From Amaricoccus sp003258405 (GTDB lineage Bacteria > Pseudomonadota > Alphaproteobacteria > Rhodobacterales > Rhodobacteraceae): 64,000 nt of DNA. The notes below the pieces were generated by a model. It was not told the origin of the DNA and made no database searches. It was given only the letters and a program-made list of their open reading frames with translations. Location: positions 1,736,001 through 1,800,000 of the forward strand of contig NZ_CP171225.1 in assembly GCF_043226085.1 (NCBI RefSeq), read 5' to 3'. This document shows positions 8,967 through 18,244 of the stretch, piece after piece (within the stretch, counting starts at the first letter, position 1; every line of letters starts with the position of its first letter). A program made the translations under genes and the position numbers.

Positions 8967-10118
8967 TCAGCCCCCCTTCACCGAGCCGGCCAGAAGCCCG
9001 CGGACCAGGTAGCGCTGGAGCGTGATGAACACGAGCAGCGGGATGATGATGGTCACGAAGGCCGAGGCCGTGAGGATCTCCCAATTGCCGCCGCGGCTGC
9101 CCAGCAGTTCGCGCAGGCGGCCGGTGAGCACGAGCTGCTCCTCGTTGTTGCCGAGGAAGACCATCGCGATCAGCAGATCGTTCCACACCCAGAGGAACTG
9201 GAAGATCGCGAAGGAGGCGAGCGCCGGGAAGGAGAGCGGCAGGATGATCTTCACGAAGATCTCGAAATCCGAGGCACCGTCGACGCGCGCGCTCTCTATG
9301 ATCTCGCGCGGCAGCCCCGCCATGTAGTTCCGCAGCAGATAGATCGCGAGCGGCAAGCCGAAGCCGGTATGGGCGAGCCAGATCCCGGCATAGGTCTTGG
9401 CGGGCACCCCGAGAAAACCACCGACGCTGTTGTACATCTGCAGGAGCGGGATGAGCGACATCTGGAGCGGCACGACGAGAAGGCCCACAACGGTCGCGAG
9501 CAGAAGCGCGCGCCCCGGGAACGGCATCCAGGCGAGCGCATAGGCCGCGAAGGCCGCGATCAGGATCGGGATGACGGTCGAGGGGATGGTGACGGTCAGC
9601 GAGTTGATGAAGGACCGCCCGATGCCTTGCGAGAAGAGCACGTTGCGATAGTTGTCGAGGGTGAATTTCGGCGGCTGGAGCGAGGTGAAGAAGATGCGCT
9701 GGCCGCGCTTGCCCTCGGGCTGCTCGACGCTCGAGAGGATGTAGGTGCCGTCCTTCTCAACGGTGAGTGTCTCGCCGCCGCGGAGCTCGGCCGTCTCGCC
9801 GGGCTGGAAGGCCGCGGGCTCCTGGGCGCGCCAGCCGAAGGCCGAGACCGTTCCCTCGTTCTCGCCGAAGAGATTGCCCTCGAGCACCCATGTCCCATCG
9901 CGCTCGACCGCCTCGTCAGGGGCCGCGGTGCGCTCGACGAGGTTCTGCTCGGAGCCCGAGAGCGCTGTCCACCAGCCCGAGACGGCGATCTGGTCCTTGT
10001 CGCGGAGCGAGGAGATGAAGAGCCCCATGGTGGGCACGGTCCAGATGATGACGAGCAGCGCCGCCGATATGTGGACGAGCCAGGTGACGAGCGGATTGCG
10101 TCCGGCGATGCCTTCCAT
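8967..10118 (-). CDS. aglG: Sugar ABC transporter permease (AglG type)
   Basis: Inner-membrane permease of the MalG-like family. Unusually long (383 aa), because roughly 130 residues, probably periplasmic, are inserted between the first membrane span (residues ~10-32) and the remaining core; this insert is typical of AglG. The cytoplasmic EAA loop that docks on the ATPase is seen as ESARVDGASDFEIFVKI. The ATG begins 1 nt after the aglF stop, giving tight coupling. The substrate class (glucosides) is inferred from similarity to AglG and from the divergent glucosidase gene. Confidence 0.92.
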   Translation of the reverse strand: MEGIAGRNPLVTWLVHISAALLVIIWTVPTMGLFISSLRDKDQIAVSGWWTALSGSEQNLVERTAAPDEAVERDGTWVLEGNLFGENEGTVSAFGWRAQEPAAFQPGETAELRGGETLTVEKDGTYILSSVEQPEGKRGQRIFFTSLQPPKFTLDNYRNVLFSQGIGRSFINSLTVTIPSTVIPILIAAFAAYALAWMPFPGRALLLATVVGLLVVPLQMSLIPLLQMYNSVGGFLGVPAKTYAGIWLAHTGFGLPLAIYLLRNYMAGLPREIIESARVDGASDFEIFVKIILPLSFPALASFAIFQFLWVWNDLLIAMVFLGNNEEQLVLTGRLRELLGSRGGNWEILTASAFVTIIIPLLVFITLQRYLVRGLLAGSVKGG

Positions 10119-10119
10119 C

Positions 10120-11112
10120 TCACTGCTCCTTCGAGGCGTTGCGGATGTTCCAGATCATGATCGGAATGACGAGGACCATGATGATGACGGCGATCGCCGC
10201 CCCGCGGCCGAAATCGCCGCCGCCGCGAAACATCCAGTTGAACATGAGGTTGGCGAGCACCTGGGTGTTCCACTGCCCGTTGGTCATCGCGAGCACGATG
10301 TCGAAGACCTTGAGCACGAGGATGGTGATCGTGGTCCAGACCACGGCGATGGTGCCCCAGATCTGCGGCACCTTGATCTTGAAGAAGATCTGCAGCGGCG
10401 AGGCGCCGTCGAGCACGGCCGCCTCGATGGTCTCCTCCGGGATGCCGCGCAGCGCGGCGGAGAGGATCACCATGGCGAACCCGGTCTGGATCCAGATCAG
10501 GATCACCATGAGGAAAACGTTGTTCCAGAACGGCATGGTGATCCAGGCGTGCGGCTCGCCGCCCAGCCCCACCACGATGGCGTTGAGGAGGCCGATCTCC
10601 GGCTGGCCCTCGCCGCGATAGTCGTAGATGAATTTCCAGATCACCGAGGCGCCGATGAAGCTGATCGCCATCGGCAGGAAGATGAGGGATTTCGCGATGT
10701 TGCCCCACCAGATCCGGTCGGTGACCGCCGCCGCGAGCAGGCCGAAGAAGGTCGCGCCCGCGGGCACGATCAGGAGCCAGAGCATGTTGTTGCGGAAGCT
10801 CTGGCGGAATTCGGGGTCGTTGAGCATCCAGGTGTAGTTCGACGTGCCCACGAAGGTTTCGCCGCTGCGGTCATGGAGCGAGAGCCAGACCGAGGCGAAG
10901 ACCGGGTAGATGAGGTAGATGGTGAGCGCGAAGAGCGCGGGGCCGACGAAGAGCCAGGGCCGGATGGTATTGGCCCTCATGATGTTCGCCCCCGCGTTCG
11001 GCCCGCGCGGCGGGTAGATCCGGTCGAGGATCACGTTGCTGCCCCAGAAATAGCCGGCACATGCGGCGACCCCGAGAATGACCACGCCAAGCGCGGACAG
11101 AATCTGGCCCAT
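10120..11112 (-). CDS. aglF: Sugar ABC transporter permease (AglF type)
   Basis: MalF-like inner-membrane permease, 330 aa, with several predicted spans and the EAA coupling loop EAAVLDGASPLQIFFKI near residue 235. A strong ribosome site (GGAGGGGAAGGGACG) precedes the ATG. It sits 87 bp downstream of the binding-protein gene and is followed almost without gap by aglG, with which it would form the heterodimeric channel. Confidence 0.92.
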   Translation of the reverse strand: MGQILSALGVVILGVAACAGYFWGSNVILDRIYPPRGPNAGANIMRANTIRPWLFVGPALFALTIYLIYPVFASVWLSLHDRSGETFVGTSNYTWMLNDPEFRQSFRNNMLWLLIVPAGATFFGLLAAAVTDRIWWGNIAKSLIFLPMAISFIGASVIWKFIYDYRGEGQPEIGLLNAIVVGLGGEPHAWITMPFWNNVFLMVILIWIQTGFAMVILSAALRGIPEETIEAAVLDGASPLQIFFKIKVPQIWGTIAVVWTTITILVLKVFDIVLAMTNGQWNTQVLANLMFNWMFRGGGDFGRGAAIAVIIMVLVIPIMIWNIRNASKEQ

Positions 11113-11199
11113 CGTCCCTTCCCCTCCTTTTCCGCCCGAGCCCTTCCGGGCACCCTCGACAGGCGCCCGGCGGGCTTGCAGCCGTCCCGTTTGCCGGGA

Positions 11200-12543
11200 T
11201 CAGTTCAGTGCGTTCCAGACACCCTGGATGTTCTTCGCGACCGCCTCGGCATCCTCGCCGCCGACATAATCGACCATGCCGGTCCAGAACGCCCCGGCGC
11301 CGACTCGGCCCGGCATGAGGTCGGAAGCGTCGAACCGGAAGGTGGTGGCACCGAGCAGGATCTCGCCCATCTGCCTCTGGCTGTCCGTGGCATAGGCATC
11401 GAGATTGACGCCCTTGAACGGTGTGAGGAAGCCCGACTGCGCCATCCAGACCTCATGCGCGATCGGCGTCTTGAGGAAATCGATGAAGGCATGCGCGGCG
11501 GGGCTGTCGTTGGTGATCCCGAAGACCGTGCCGGCGCCGAGCACCGGCTTGCCGAGATCCTTTTCCTCCCAGGCCGGGAAGTAGAAGAAATCAGCATCGA
11601 GCCCGACTTCGGTTCCGGCAGGGAAGAAGCTCGGGATGAAACTTGCCTGCTTGTGCAGGTAGCAGGCCGGCGGCGACTGGAAGAGGCCCTGCGGGCTGTC
11701 GCGGAAATCGGTTGTGGCAACGGCAGCGGCGCCGCCTGCGACCCAGTCGTCGTTGCGCGCGAAGGTGCCGAAGGCGTCGATCGCCTCGACCACACGCGGA
11801 TCATCGAAGGGGATCTCGTTGGTTACCCAGCCGTCGTAGACTTCCGGCGACTGGAGCCGCAACAGCAGATCCTCGACCCAGTCGGTGGCGGGCCAGCCGG
11901 TTGCATCGCCCGACCCGAGCCCGATGCACCAAGGCGTGCCGCCATCGTCGACGATCTGCTGCGAGAGTGCGAGCAGATCCTCCATGGTCTCCGGCACCTC
12001 GTAGCCCGCATCCTCGAAATTCTCGGGCACATACCAGACGAGCGACTTGAGGTCGGCCTTGTAGAAGAAGCCGTAGAGTTCGCCGTTGGTGCTGCCGAGA
12101 TCGACCCAGGAGTCGCCAGCAGCGTAATTCTCGCGCACCCAGTCGGCAGTGGCGGAATCGAGCGGCGTGACAAGTCCCTTGGCGGCGAGATCCTTGAGCA
12201 GGCCGGGCTGCGGGAAGACCGCGATATTCGAGGCCGAACCCGCCTGGGCATCGATCACGATCTGCTGCTCGAAACTGTCGGAGCCCGCATAGCGCACATC
12301 GGCGCCGGTAGCCGCCTCGAAATAAGCAAGCACGCTCTCGATGAGTTCCTTGTCGGGGCCAAGCCAGGGCCCGAAGATCGACAGGGTTTGCCCCGAGAGG
12401 TCGTGGCTTGCGGCAAATTCGTCGTAGCTCGCCCAGTTGAACCGCGCATCTTCACCCGGCGCGAATTTCAGATCCTGTGCTCCGGCGACGCCGGCAAACA
12501 GCGACAATCCAGCCGCTGCGCTCGCGCAGTACCACGCTCTCAT
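11200..12543 (-). CDS. aglE: Sugar ABC transporter periplasmic binding protein (AglE type)
   Basis: Periplasmic solute-binding protein, 447 aa, that delivers sugar to AglF/AglG. The N-terminus MRAWYCASAAAGLSLFAGV-AGAQ is a Sec signal peptide with likely cleavage after AGA. The body matches the family-1 binding-protein fold of AglE-like proteins. I choose the ATG at 12543, preceded by GGGGAG with 7-nt spacing, rather than the in-frame TTG 15 nt upstream. It is the first gene of the leftward operon, and a LacI-type palindrome lies about 66 bp upstream of its start. The ligand is inferred: alpha-glucosides by family, but the divergent GH1 enzyme suggests beta-glucosides are possible. Confidence 0.92.
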   Translation of the reverse strand: MRAWYCASAAAGLSLFAGVAGAQDLKFAPGEDARFNWASYDEFAASHDLSGQTLSIFGPWLGPDKELIESVLAYFEAATGADVRYAGSDSFEQQIVIDAQAGSASNIAVFPQPGLLKDLAAKGLVTPLDSATADWVRENYAAGDSWVDLGSTNGELYGFFYKADLKSLVWYVPENFEDAGYEVPETMEDLLALSQQIVDDGGTPWCIGLGSGDATGWPATDWVEDLLLRLQSPEVYDGWVTNEIPFDDPRVVEAIDAFGTFARNDDWVAGGAAAVATTDFRDSPQGLFQSPPACYLHKQASFIPSFFPAGTEVGLDADFFYFPAWEEKDLGKPVLGAGTVFGITNDSPAAHAFIDFLKTPIAHEVWMAQSGFLTPFKGVNLDAYATDSQRQMGEILLGATTFRFDASDLMPGRVGAGAFWTGMVDYVGGEDAEAVAKNIQGVWNALN

Positions 12544-12608
12544 GCGTTTTCTCCCCAATCCTCCAGCCTCGAACGGGCCGCGTTGAACTGCCAGTTTGAC
12601 CCATATGC

Positions 12609-12620
12609 CAAACCGCTTTG
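12609..12620. promoter_or_regulatory. Candidate LacI-family operator 1
   Basis: CAAACCGCTTTG, differing by one base from the perfect palindrome at 12718-12729. It lies in the aglE upstream region, 66 bp from its ATG. The central CG and 12-bp form are typical of LacI/GalR-family operators. Confidence 0.65.
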
Positions 12621-12717
12621 AATGCTCGAACCATGCGACAGCCCTCGGAAACTGTCAAGCAATGCCGAAAATATTCCCCCTACCCCATTGTCAGGCCGGA
12701 CAAGGCTTGTCAAAATC

Positions 12718-12729
12718 CAAAGCGCTTTG
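12718..12729. promoter_or_regulatory. Candidate LacI-family operator 2
   Basis: CAAAGCGCTTTG is a perfect 12-bp palindrome ending 14 bp before the regulator's ATG. Its centre is 109 bp from that of operator 1, so looping or dual repression of the divergent units, with autoregulation, is plausible. Confidence 0.7.
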
Positions 12730-12743
12730 AATGCTGGATCACC

Positions 12744-13781
12744 ATGAATCTGAGAGAGCTCGCAAACCTCCTCGACCTTTCCACCACGACCGTGAGCCGT
12801 GCGCTCAACGGCTATCCGGAGGTGAGCGCCGCGACGCGGGAACGGGTGGCAGAGGCGGCGCGGTTGCATGGCTATGCCCCGAACCAGGTGGCGCGGCGGC
12901 TTGCCACAGGCCGGACGCTCGCCATCGGGCACGTGATTCCGATCGCCGAGCACCAGATGATCAACCCGGTCTTTGCCGATTTTCTCGCCGGCGCCGGCGA
13001 GACCTATTCGGCAGCGGGCTACGACACCGTGCTCTCGATCGTGCCCGCCGAGCAGGAGGCCGAGGCCTACCGGGAAATGGCGCGGCAGCGGAAGGTGGAC
13101 GGGATTCTGGTGTCCGGACCGAAGGTCGTCGATTTCCGCATCGAGCTGCTCGCCGAGCTCGGCCTGCCCTTTCTCGTGCATGGCCGCACCGGGCCCGACG
13201 AGGCAGGCTATTCCTGGATCGACATCAACAACCGCCGGGCCTTCCGCCGCGCGACGGAGCTCCTTGCCCATCTCGGCCACCGGCGAATCGCGCTGCTGAA
13301 CGGGCAGGAGCAGCTTTCCTTCGCCGCGCGGCGGCGCCTCGGCTACGAAGAGGCGCTGATCGAGGCAGGGATCGCCTTCGACACCGACCTCGCCCATCAG
13401 AGCGAGATGACGGAGCCGCTGGGCTACGCGGCGGCGACCCGCATGATGCAGCTCGCCGATCCGCCGACAGCGTTCCTCACCTCCTCGATCATCACGGCCC
13501 ATGGTGTGCTGCGGGCGATGCGCGAGCTCGGCCGCCAGGCGGGGCGGGATTTCTCCATCACCACCCACGATGACGACCTCTCGTTCCTGCCCAACGCAGG
13601 GGAGGTGCCGCTCTTCACCGCAACGCGCTCCTCGGTACGGGCCGCCGGGCGGCAAGCCGCACGGATGCTCATCGACCTGATCTCGACCCCCGAAAGCGGC
13701 CCCCGCCAGGAGCTCTGGGAGGTCGAGCTTACCCTCGGCCTTTCGACCGGGCCGGCGCCCAGAGGACAGACCCATGCCTGA
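12744..13781 (+). CDS. aglR: LacI-family transcriptional regulator of the sugar locus
   Basis: A 345-aa repressor-type regulator. The N-terminal helix-turn-helix and hinge (MNLRELANLLDLSTTTVSRAL, then ARRLATGRT) are canonical, followed by a periplasmic-binding-protein-like sensor domain to the C-terminus. The start is the ATG at 12744, which puts the HTH at residue 1; the open frame runs 42 codons further upstream but through non-homologous sequence and the operator. The C-terminus overlaps the GH1 gene by 8 nt. It diverges from aglEFGK with two matching 12-bp palindromes in between, so it very likely controls both directions with the transported sugar or its product as inducer. Confidence 0.92.
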   Translation: MNLRELANLLDLSTTTVSRALNGYPEVSAATRERVAEAARLHGYAPNQVARRLATGRTLAIGHVIPIAEHQMINPVFADFLAGAGETYSAAGYDTVLSIVPAEQEAEAYREMARQRKVDGILVSGPKVVDFRIELLAELGLPFLVHGRTGPDEAGYSWIDINNRRAFRRATELLAHLGHRRIALLNGQEQLSFAARRRLGYEEALIEAGIAFDTDLAHQSEMTEPLGYAAATRMMQLADPPTAFLTSSIITAHGVLRAMRELGRQAGRDFSITTHDDDLSFLPNAGEVPLFTATRSSVRAAGRQAARMLIDLISTPESGPRQELWEVELTLGLSTGPAPRGQTHA

Positions 13782-15132
13782 CACCACGACCGGCTTCGGC
13801 TTTCGCCGCGCCGATTTTCCGCAAGGCTTCACCTTCGGCGCCGCGACCTCGGCCTATCAGATCGAGGGCGCGCGATTCGGGGGCGCCGGCCCCTCGCACT
13901 GGGACACGTTCGCCGCGACCCCGGGCAACACCGTCCGGGCTGAGGACGGACGGCTCGCCTGCGACCACTACCACCGCTGGCCCGCGGATCTCGATCTCGT
14001 GCGGGATGCGGGGCTCGATGCCTATCGCTTCTCGATCTCCTGGGCCCGCGTGATGCCTGAGGGGCGCGGCACACCGAATGCAGAGGGGCTGGATTTCTAC
14101 GATCGGCTGGTTGACGGCATGCTCGCACGCGGGCTCGCGCCCTGGGCGACGCTCTATCACTGGGAGCTTCCTGCGGCGCTGGCCGATCTCGGCGGCTGGC
14201 GGAACCGCGACGTGGCGGGATGGTTCGCCGATTACACCGCGCTGGTGATGGCGCGGCTCGGGGACCGTATCCACGCCACGGCCCCGGTCAACGAGCCCTG
14301 GTGCGTCGCCTGGCTCAGTCACTTCCTCGGCCATCACGCGCCGGGACTGCGCGACATCCGGGCTGCGGCACGGGCGATGCATCACGTGCTGCTGGCCCAT
14401 GGCCGGGCGATCGAGGTGATGCGGGGGCTGGGGCTCGGCAATCTCGGCGCGGTGATGAACTTCGAATATGCGCTGCCCGCCGACGAGAGCGCCGAATCGG
14501 AACACGCCGCGCGGCTCTATGACGGGATCTACAACCGCTGGTTTGTCGGCGGCGTGCTCGAGCGGGCCTATCCGGAGGATGTTCTGGAGGGGCTCGGGCC
14601 GCACATGCCGGACGGCTGGCAGGACGACATGGCCCTGATCGGGCAGGACCTCGACTGGATCGGCATCAACTACTACACCTGCAAGCGGCTCGCGGCGAAC
14701 CCGGAGAGCCCCTGGCCAGGACTTCGCGAGGCGCCCGGGCCGCTGCCGACAACCGATATGGGCTGGGAGATCTGCCCAGATGGCCTGCTCCATTTTCTCA
14801 CCCGGCTGAAAGACCTCACGAGCGGCCGGCTGCCGATCGTGGTGACGGAGAACGGGCTCGCGGCGGCGACACCCCTCGAGGATCGCGAACGGATCGCCTA
14901 TCTCGAGGCGCATCTCGGAGCAGCGCGGCAGGCGATAGCGGAAGGGGTGCCGCTCGCGGGGTATTTCATCTGGTCCCTTCTCGACAACTACGAATGGGCC
15001 TTCGGCTACGAGAAGCGCTTCGGGTTGGTGCATGTCGATTTCGAGACGCTGGAGCGGACCCCCAAGGCAAGCTGGCATGCGCTCCGCAGGGCGATGGAGC
15101 GGGAGCCAGTCACGGCGCAGGAGGCCAGGTAG
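13774..15132 (+). CDS. Glycoside hydrolase family 1 beta-glucosidase
   Basis: A 452-aa cytoplasmic retaining glycosidase. GH1 hallmarks are complete: N-terminal FPQGFTFGAATSAYQIEG, the acid/base Glu174 in APVNEPWC, the nucleophile Glu359 in VVTENG, and the C-terminal WSLLDNYEWAFGYEKRFGL block. There is no signal peptide, so it acts on sugar already imported, presumably by AglEFGK, releasing glucose for the ED operon. Its ATG lies within the end of the LacI gene (8-nt overlap), so the two are co-expressed. A cellobiose or aryl-beta-glucoside substrate is inference. Its presence here, with no GH13 aglA, is notable. Confidence 0.94.
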   Translation: MPDTTTGFGFRRADFPQGFTFGAATSAYQIEGARFGGAGPSHWDTFAATPGNTVRAEDGRLACDHYHRWPADLDLVRDAGLDAYRFSISWARVMPEGRGTPNAEGLDFYDRLVDGMLARGLAPWATLYHWELPAALADLGGWRNRDVAGWFADYTALVMARLGDRIHATAPVNEPWCVAWLSHFLGHHAPGLRDIRAAARAMHHVLLAHGRAIEVMRGLGLGNLGAVMNFEYALPADESAESEHAARLYDGIYNRWFVGGVLERAYPEDVLEGLGPHMPDGWQDDMALIGQDLDWIGINYYTCKRLAANPESPWPGLREAPGPLPTTDMGWEICPDGLLHFLTRLKDLTSGRLPIVVTENGLAAATPLEDRERIAYLEAHLGAARQAIAEGVPLAGYFIWSLLDNYEWAFGYEKRFGLVHVDFETLERTPKASWHALRRAMEREPVTAQEAR

Positions 15133-15280
15133 CGGCGTTCATTCTTCACGGTGGGAGCAGGACCTTCACCGTGAAGATCACGACGAGCCCTTGAAGTGGG
15201 CCAGGAGATCGGAGGAAATCGCGGGTAATGGCCTGTCGGTATTCACGCTTTCCCGTGCGCCATCGGCCCGGAGCTGGCCG

Positions 15281-16033
15281 TTATCCCGAGGCGCCGCCGA
15301 GCTGCGGGCCGGGTTCAGGCTCATCGACGAGGCCGAAGCGGCGGTGGCGGTGGCCGAAGGCCTCGATCTCGCGGCGCAGATGTGCCGCGGTGAATTCCGG
15401 CCAGGGTTCGGGCGGGAAAGTGTATTCGGCATAGATCCCCTGCCAGAGCAGGAAGTTCGACACGCGCTGCTCTCCCGACGTGCGGATGATCAGATCCGGG
15501 TCGGGCAGCTCGGCGGTGTCTAGGGCGCCACCGAAACGGGCCTCGTCGATCGCCTCGGGCCGGAGCCCTCCTCCTGCAGCCTGACCCGCGAGGTTGCGCA
15601 CGGCGCGGGTGATCTCGTCGCGGCTGCCGTAGTCGATGGCGATCGTTAGATTGAGGCGGCTGCAACCGCTGGTATGGGATTCGAGCCTTGCCATGAGCTT
15701 CTGCAGGCCTTCGGGCACCCGGTGGCGCATGCCGACAAAGCGTACGCGGACATCGTGGCTGCGGAGCGCCGCCATCTTGCCGCAGATATACTGTTCGAAG
15801 AGCCGCATGAGCCCGTCGATCTCGGTCAGCGGACGCTGCCAGTTCTCGGTCGAGAAGGCATAAAGGGTCAGATGGGTGATGCCGAGGTCCGGGCAGACGC
15901 GGACGATCTCGCTGACGCGGCGCGCCCCGCGGGCGTGGCCTGCGACCCGCGCAAGGCCGTGCGACTTGGCCCAGCGCCCATTGCCATCCATGATGATCCC
16001 GACATGGAGCGCCGGGCGATCCGTGTAATGCAT
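15281..16033 (-). CDS. uppS: Undecaprenyl diphosphate synthase-like cis-prenyltransferase
   Basis: Cis-prenyltransferase, 250 aa. Signatures are complete: HVGIIMDGNGRWAK with the catalytic Asp near residue 16, LTLYAFSTENWQRP, LTIAIDYGSRDEI, and the C-terminal PDLIIRTSGEQRVSNFLLWQ. It would condense isopentenyl diphosphate with farnesyl diphosphate to make the C55 lipid carrier. Alphaproteobacterial uppS normally lies in the frr-uppS-cdsA-dxr block; here it stands alone between a glucosidase and a symporter, so it may be a second copy with another chain length or use. No clear ribosome site is visible before the ATG at 16033. Confidence 0.9.
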   Translation of the reverse strand: MHYTDRPALHVGIIMDGNGRWAKSHGLARVAGHARGARRVSEIVRVCPDLGITHLTLYAFSTENWQRPLTEIDGLMRLFEQYICGKMAALRSHDVRVRFVGMRHRVPEGLQKLMARLESHTSGCSRLNLTIAIDYGSRDEITRAVRNLAGQAAGGGLRPEAIDEARFGGALDTAELPDPDLIIRTSGEQRVSNFLLWQGIYAEYTFPPEPWPEFTAAHLRREIEAFGHRHRRFGLVDEPEPGPQLGGASG

Positions 16034-16126
16034 TTATGACTCATGTACCCAAGCCCATTGCATAGGCGTCTTTGCTGCAATGCGCAACAGGCGCAGGGAA
16101 TTTGTAATCCTCGTGACGGCAACCGA

Positions 16127-16161
16127 CACAAAAAGTGAAAGGCCCGCCTGAGCGGGCCTTT
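16127..16161 (-). terminator. Intrinsic terminator of the DUF4212/SSS symporter operon
   Basis: On the minus strand a perfect 10-bp stem (AAAGGCCCGC with GCGGGCCTTT, 4-nt loop, 16138-16161) is followed by CACTTTTTG. It lies about 40 bp after the symporter stop. A convincing rho-independent terminator. Confidence 0.85.
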
Positions 16162-16198
16162 CGGGAAGCGTCTGGCCGGAAACCGGCCGCCTTGAGGG

Positions 16199-17968
16199 TC
16201 AGACCTGGGCGCGCGGAACGCGGACGTTCTCGACGAGCTTCTGGATCTCGACCGGCGTGGGCTTGGTCATGCCGGAGACCACATAGGCGGTGAGGAAGTT
16301 CAGCAGCGCACCGATAACCCCGAAGCCCGACGGGTTGATCCCGAGCAGCCAGCCGCTCGGGTCGTCCGGCAGAGTTTCGGTGCCGGGGATGAAGAACCAG
16401 CCCTTGTAGAGGAAGATGTAGACCATCGTGGAGATGAGACCCACGAGCATCCCAGAGATCGCGCCTTCCTTGTTGATGCGCTTGGAGAAGATCCCCATCA
16501 TCAGCACCGGGAAGAGCGAGGATGCGGCGAGACCGAAGGCGAGCGCCACCACCTGAGCGGCAAAGCCCGGCGGATTGAGGCCGAGATACCCCGCGATCGC
16601 AATGGCCACGAGCATCGAGATGCGCGCCGCCGTGAGCTCAGCCTTCGGACTGATCTTGGGCATGAAGATGCCCTTGAGCAGGTCGTGGCTGACCGAGGAG
16701 GAGATCGCGAGCAGGAGGCCCGCCGCGGTGGAGAGCGCAGCGGCGATACCGCCGGCGGCCACCAGAGCAGCAACCCAGTTCGGGAGCGCCGCGATTTCCG
16801 GGTTGGCGAGCACCATGATGTCGTTGTCGAACTTCACGAGCTCGTTGCCCTTCCAGCCCCATTCGTCGGCCTTGGCGACCATGTCCGGGTTCTTGTCGTT
16901 GTAGTACTGGATGCGGCCGTCGCCGTTCTTGTCTTCGAAGATGAGCAGACCGGTGTTCTCCCAGCGATCCATCCATGCCGGCTTCTGATCATAGGGCAGG
17001 TTGGCTTCCGGATCGCCGACCGGGCCGGTCTGGATCGTGTTGGAGAAGTTGTAGATCGCCATCGCCGCGATCGCCGGAGCAACCGTGTAGAGCAGCGCGA
17101 TGAAGATGAGCGCATAGCCCGCCGATTTGCGCGCATCCGAGATCTTCGGCACGGTGAAGAAGCGCACGATCACGTGCGGCAGACCCGCGGTGCCGATCAT
17201 CAGCGAGAGCGTGAGCAGGAACATGTTGTACATGCCCATGCCCGGCCGGTCGGTATAGGCGCCGAAGCCGAGATCCTGCAGCGTCTGATCGAGGGCGCTC
17301 AGCAGGTGGGTGTCCGGCCGGTCGGCGAGCGTTCCGCCAAGGCCGAACTGCGGCAGGGCCGTATCCGTCAGGTGCAGCGAGATGAAGATCGCGGGCACCG
17401 AATAGGCGAAGATCATGATCACGTACTGGGCGATCTGGGTGTAGGTGATGCCCTTCATGCCGCCGAGAACGGCATATACGGCAACGATCACCATACCCAC
17501 GACGAGACCAAGCTCGATCGGCAGGTTGAGAATGTTGGAGAAGGCGATGCCGACGCCGCGCATCTGACCGATCACGTAGGTGAGCGAGATCATCAGGAGG
17601 CAGATCACAGCCACCGCGCGGGCGGTGGTGGAATAGAAGCGGTCGCCGATGAATTCCGGCACGGTGAACTTGCCGAACTTGCGCAGGTAGGGCGCGAGCA
17701 GCAGTGCCATCAGCACGTAGCCGCCGGTCCAACCCATCAGGTAGGCGCCGCCGGTGTAGCCGAGGAAGGCGATGATGCCGGCCATGGAGATGAAGGAGGC
17801 CGCCGACATCCAGTCCGCCGCCGTGGCCATGCCGTTGGCGACGGGGTGGATGCCGCCGCCGGCGACGTAGAATTCCTCGGTGCTGCCAGCGCGCGACCAG
17901 ATCGCGATCGCGATATAGACCACGAACGTGAGGCCCACCGCGATAAGGCTAAGGGTCTGCAGATCCAT
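16199..17968 (-). CDS. Sodium:solute symporter, VC_2705 subfamily large subunit
   Basis: A 589-aa inner-membrane transporter of the SSS family, with about 13 hydrophobic spans and the core segment GGGIHPVANGMATAADWMSAASF that carries sodium-site residues. A hydrophilic insert of roughly 70 residues (around 305-375, rich in D, N and K) interrupts the spans. It follows a small DUF4212 partner by 12 nt; this pairing is the described large/small subunit arrangement, related to acetate/ActP carriers. The solute is probably a short-chain monocarboxylate, by family. It ends in a strong terminator. Confidence 0.88.
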   Translation of the reverse strand: MDLQTLSLIAVGLTFVVYIAIAIWSRAGSTEEFYVAGGGIHPVANGMATAADWMSAASFISMAGIIAFLGYTGGAYLMGWTGGYVLMALLLAPYLRKFGKFTVPEFIGDRFYSTTARAVAVICLLMISLTYVIGQMRGVGIAFSNILNLPIELGLVVGMVIVAVYAVLGGMKGITYTQIAQYVIMIFAYSVPAIFISLHLTDTALPQFGLGGTLADRPDTHLLSALDQTLQDLGFGAYTDRPGMGMYNMFLLTLSLMIGTAGLPHVIVRFFTVPKISDARKSAGYALIFIALLYTVAPAIAAMAIYNFSNTIQTGPVGDPEANLPYDQKPAWMDRWENTGLLIFEDKNGDGRIQYYNDKNPDMVAKADEWGWKGNELVKFDNDIMVLANPEIAALPNWVAALVAAGGIAAALSTAAGLLLAISSSVSHDLLKGIFMPKISPKAELTAARISMLVAIAIAGYLGLNPPGFAAQVVALAFGLAASSLFPVLMMGIFSKRINKEGAISGMLVGLISTMVYIFLYKGWFFIPGTETLPDDPSGWLLGINPSGFGVIGALLNFLTAYVVSGMTKPTPVEIQKLVENVRVPRAQV

Positions 17969-17980
17969 TATGGGCGTTCC

Positions 17981-18244
17981 TCACTCTTCGTTGACGTCGA
18001 ATTCCCGATCCAGCCCGTTCATGCGCCAGGCGTAATAGAAGATCAGGAGGATGAAGACGTAGATGGCTCCCTGCTGGGCAAACCAGAAGCCCAGCGGATA
18101 GCCCCCGAGATGGATCCCGTTGAGCATCGGCGCGAAGAGGATCCCTGCCCCCAGCGACACTAATGCCCAGATGACCAGGCACGGAACAATGATGCCGATA
18201 TTCCGGCTCCAGTATTCCCCGACATCTTTTTTTTGAGCGCTCAT
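17981..18244 (-). CDS. DUF4212 small membrane partner of the symporter
   Basis: An 87-aa protein with two hydrophobic spans (about residues 13-36 and 51-72) and charged ends. DUF4212 proteins are the putative small subunits of VC_2705-type symporters, and the large subunit follows immediately. The ATG is preceded by GGGGAG. It probably helps assembly or modulates transport; no enzymatic motif is present. Confidence 0.88.
   Translation of the reverse strand: MSAQKKDVGEYWSRNIGIIVPCLVIWALVSLGAGILFAPMLNGIHLGGYPLGFWFAQQGAIYVFILLIFYYAWRMNGLDREFDVNEE

Noticed and set aside
12618..12743. An N-terminal extension of the LacI regulator by 42 residues
   Set aside because: The helix-turn-helix starts at the ATG at 12744 as in the family, and the extension would read through the operator.
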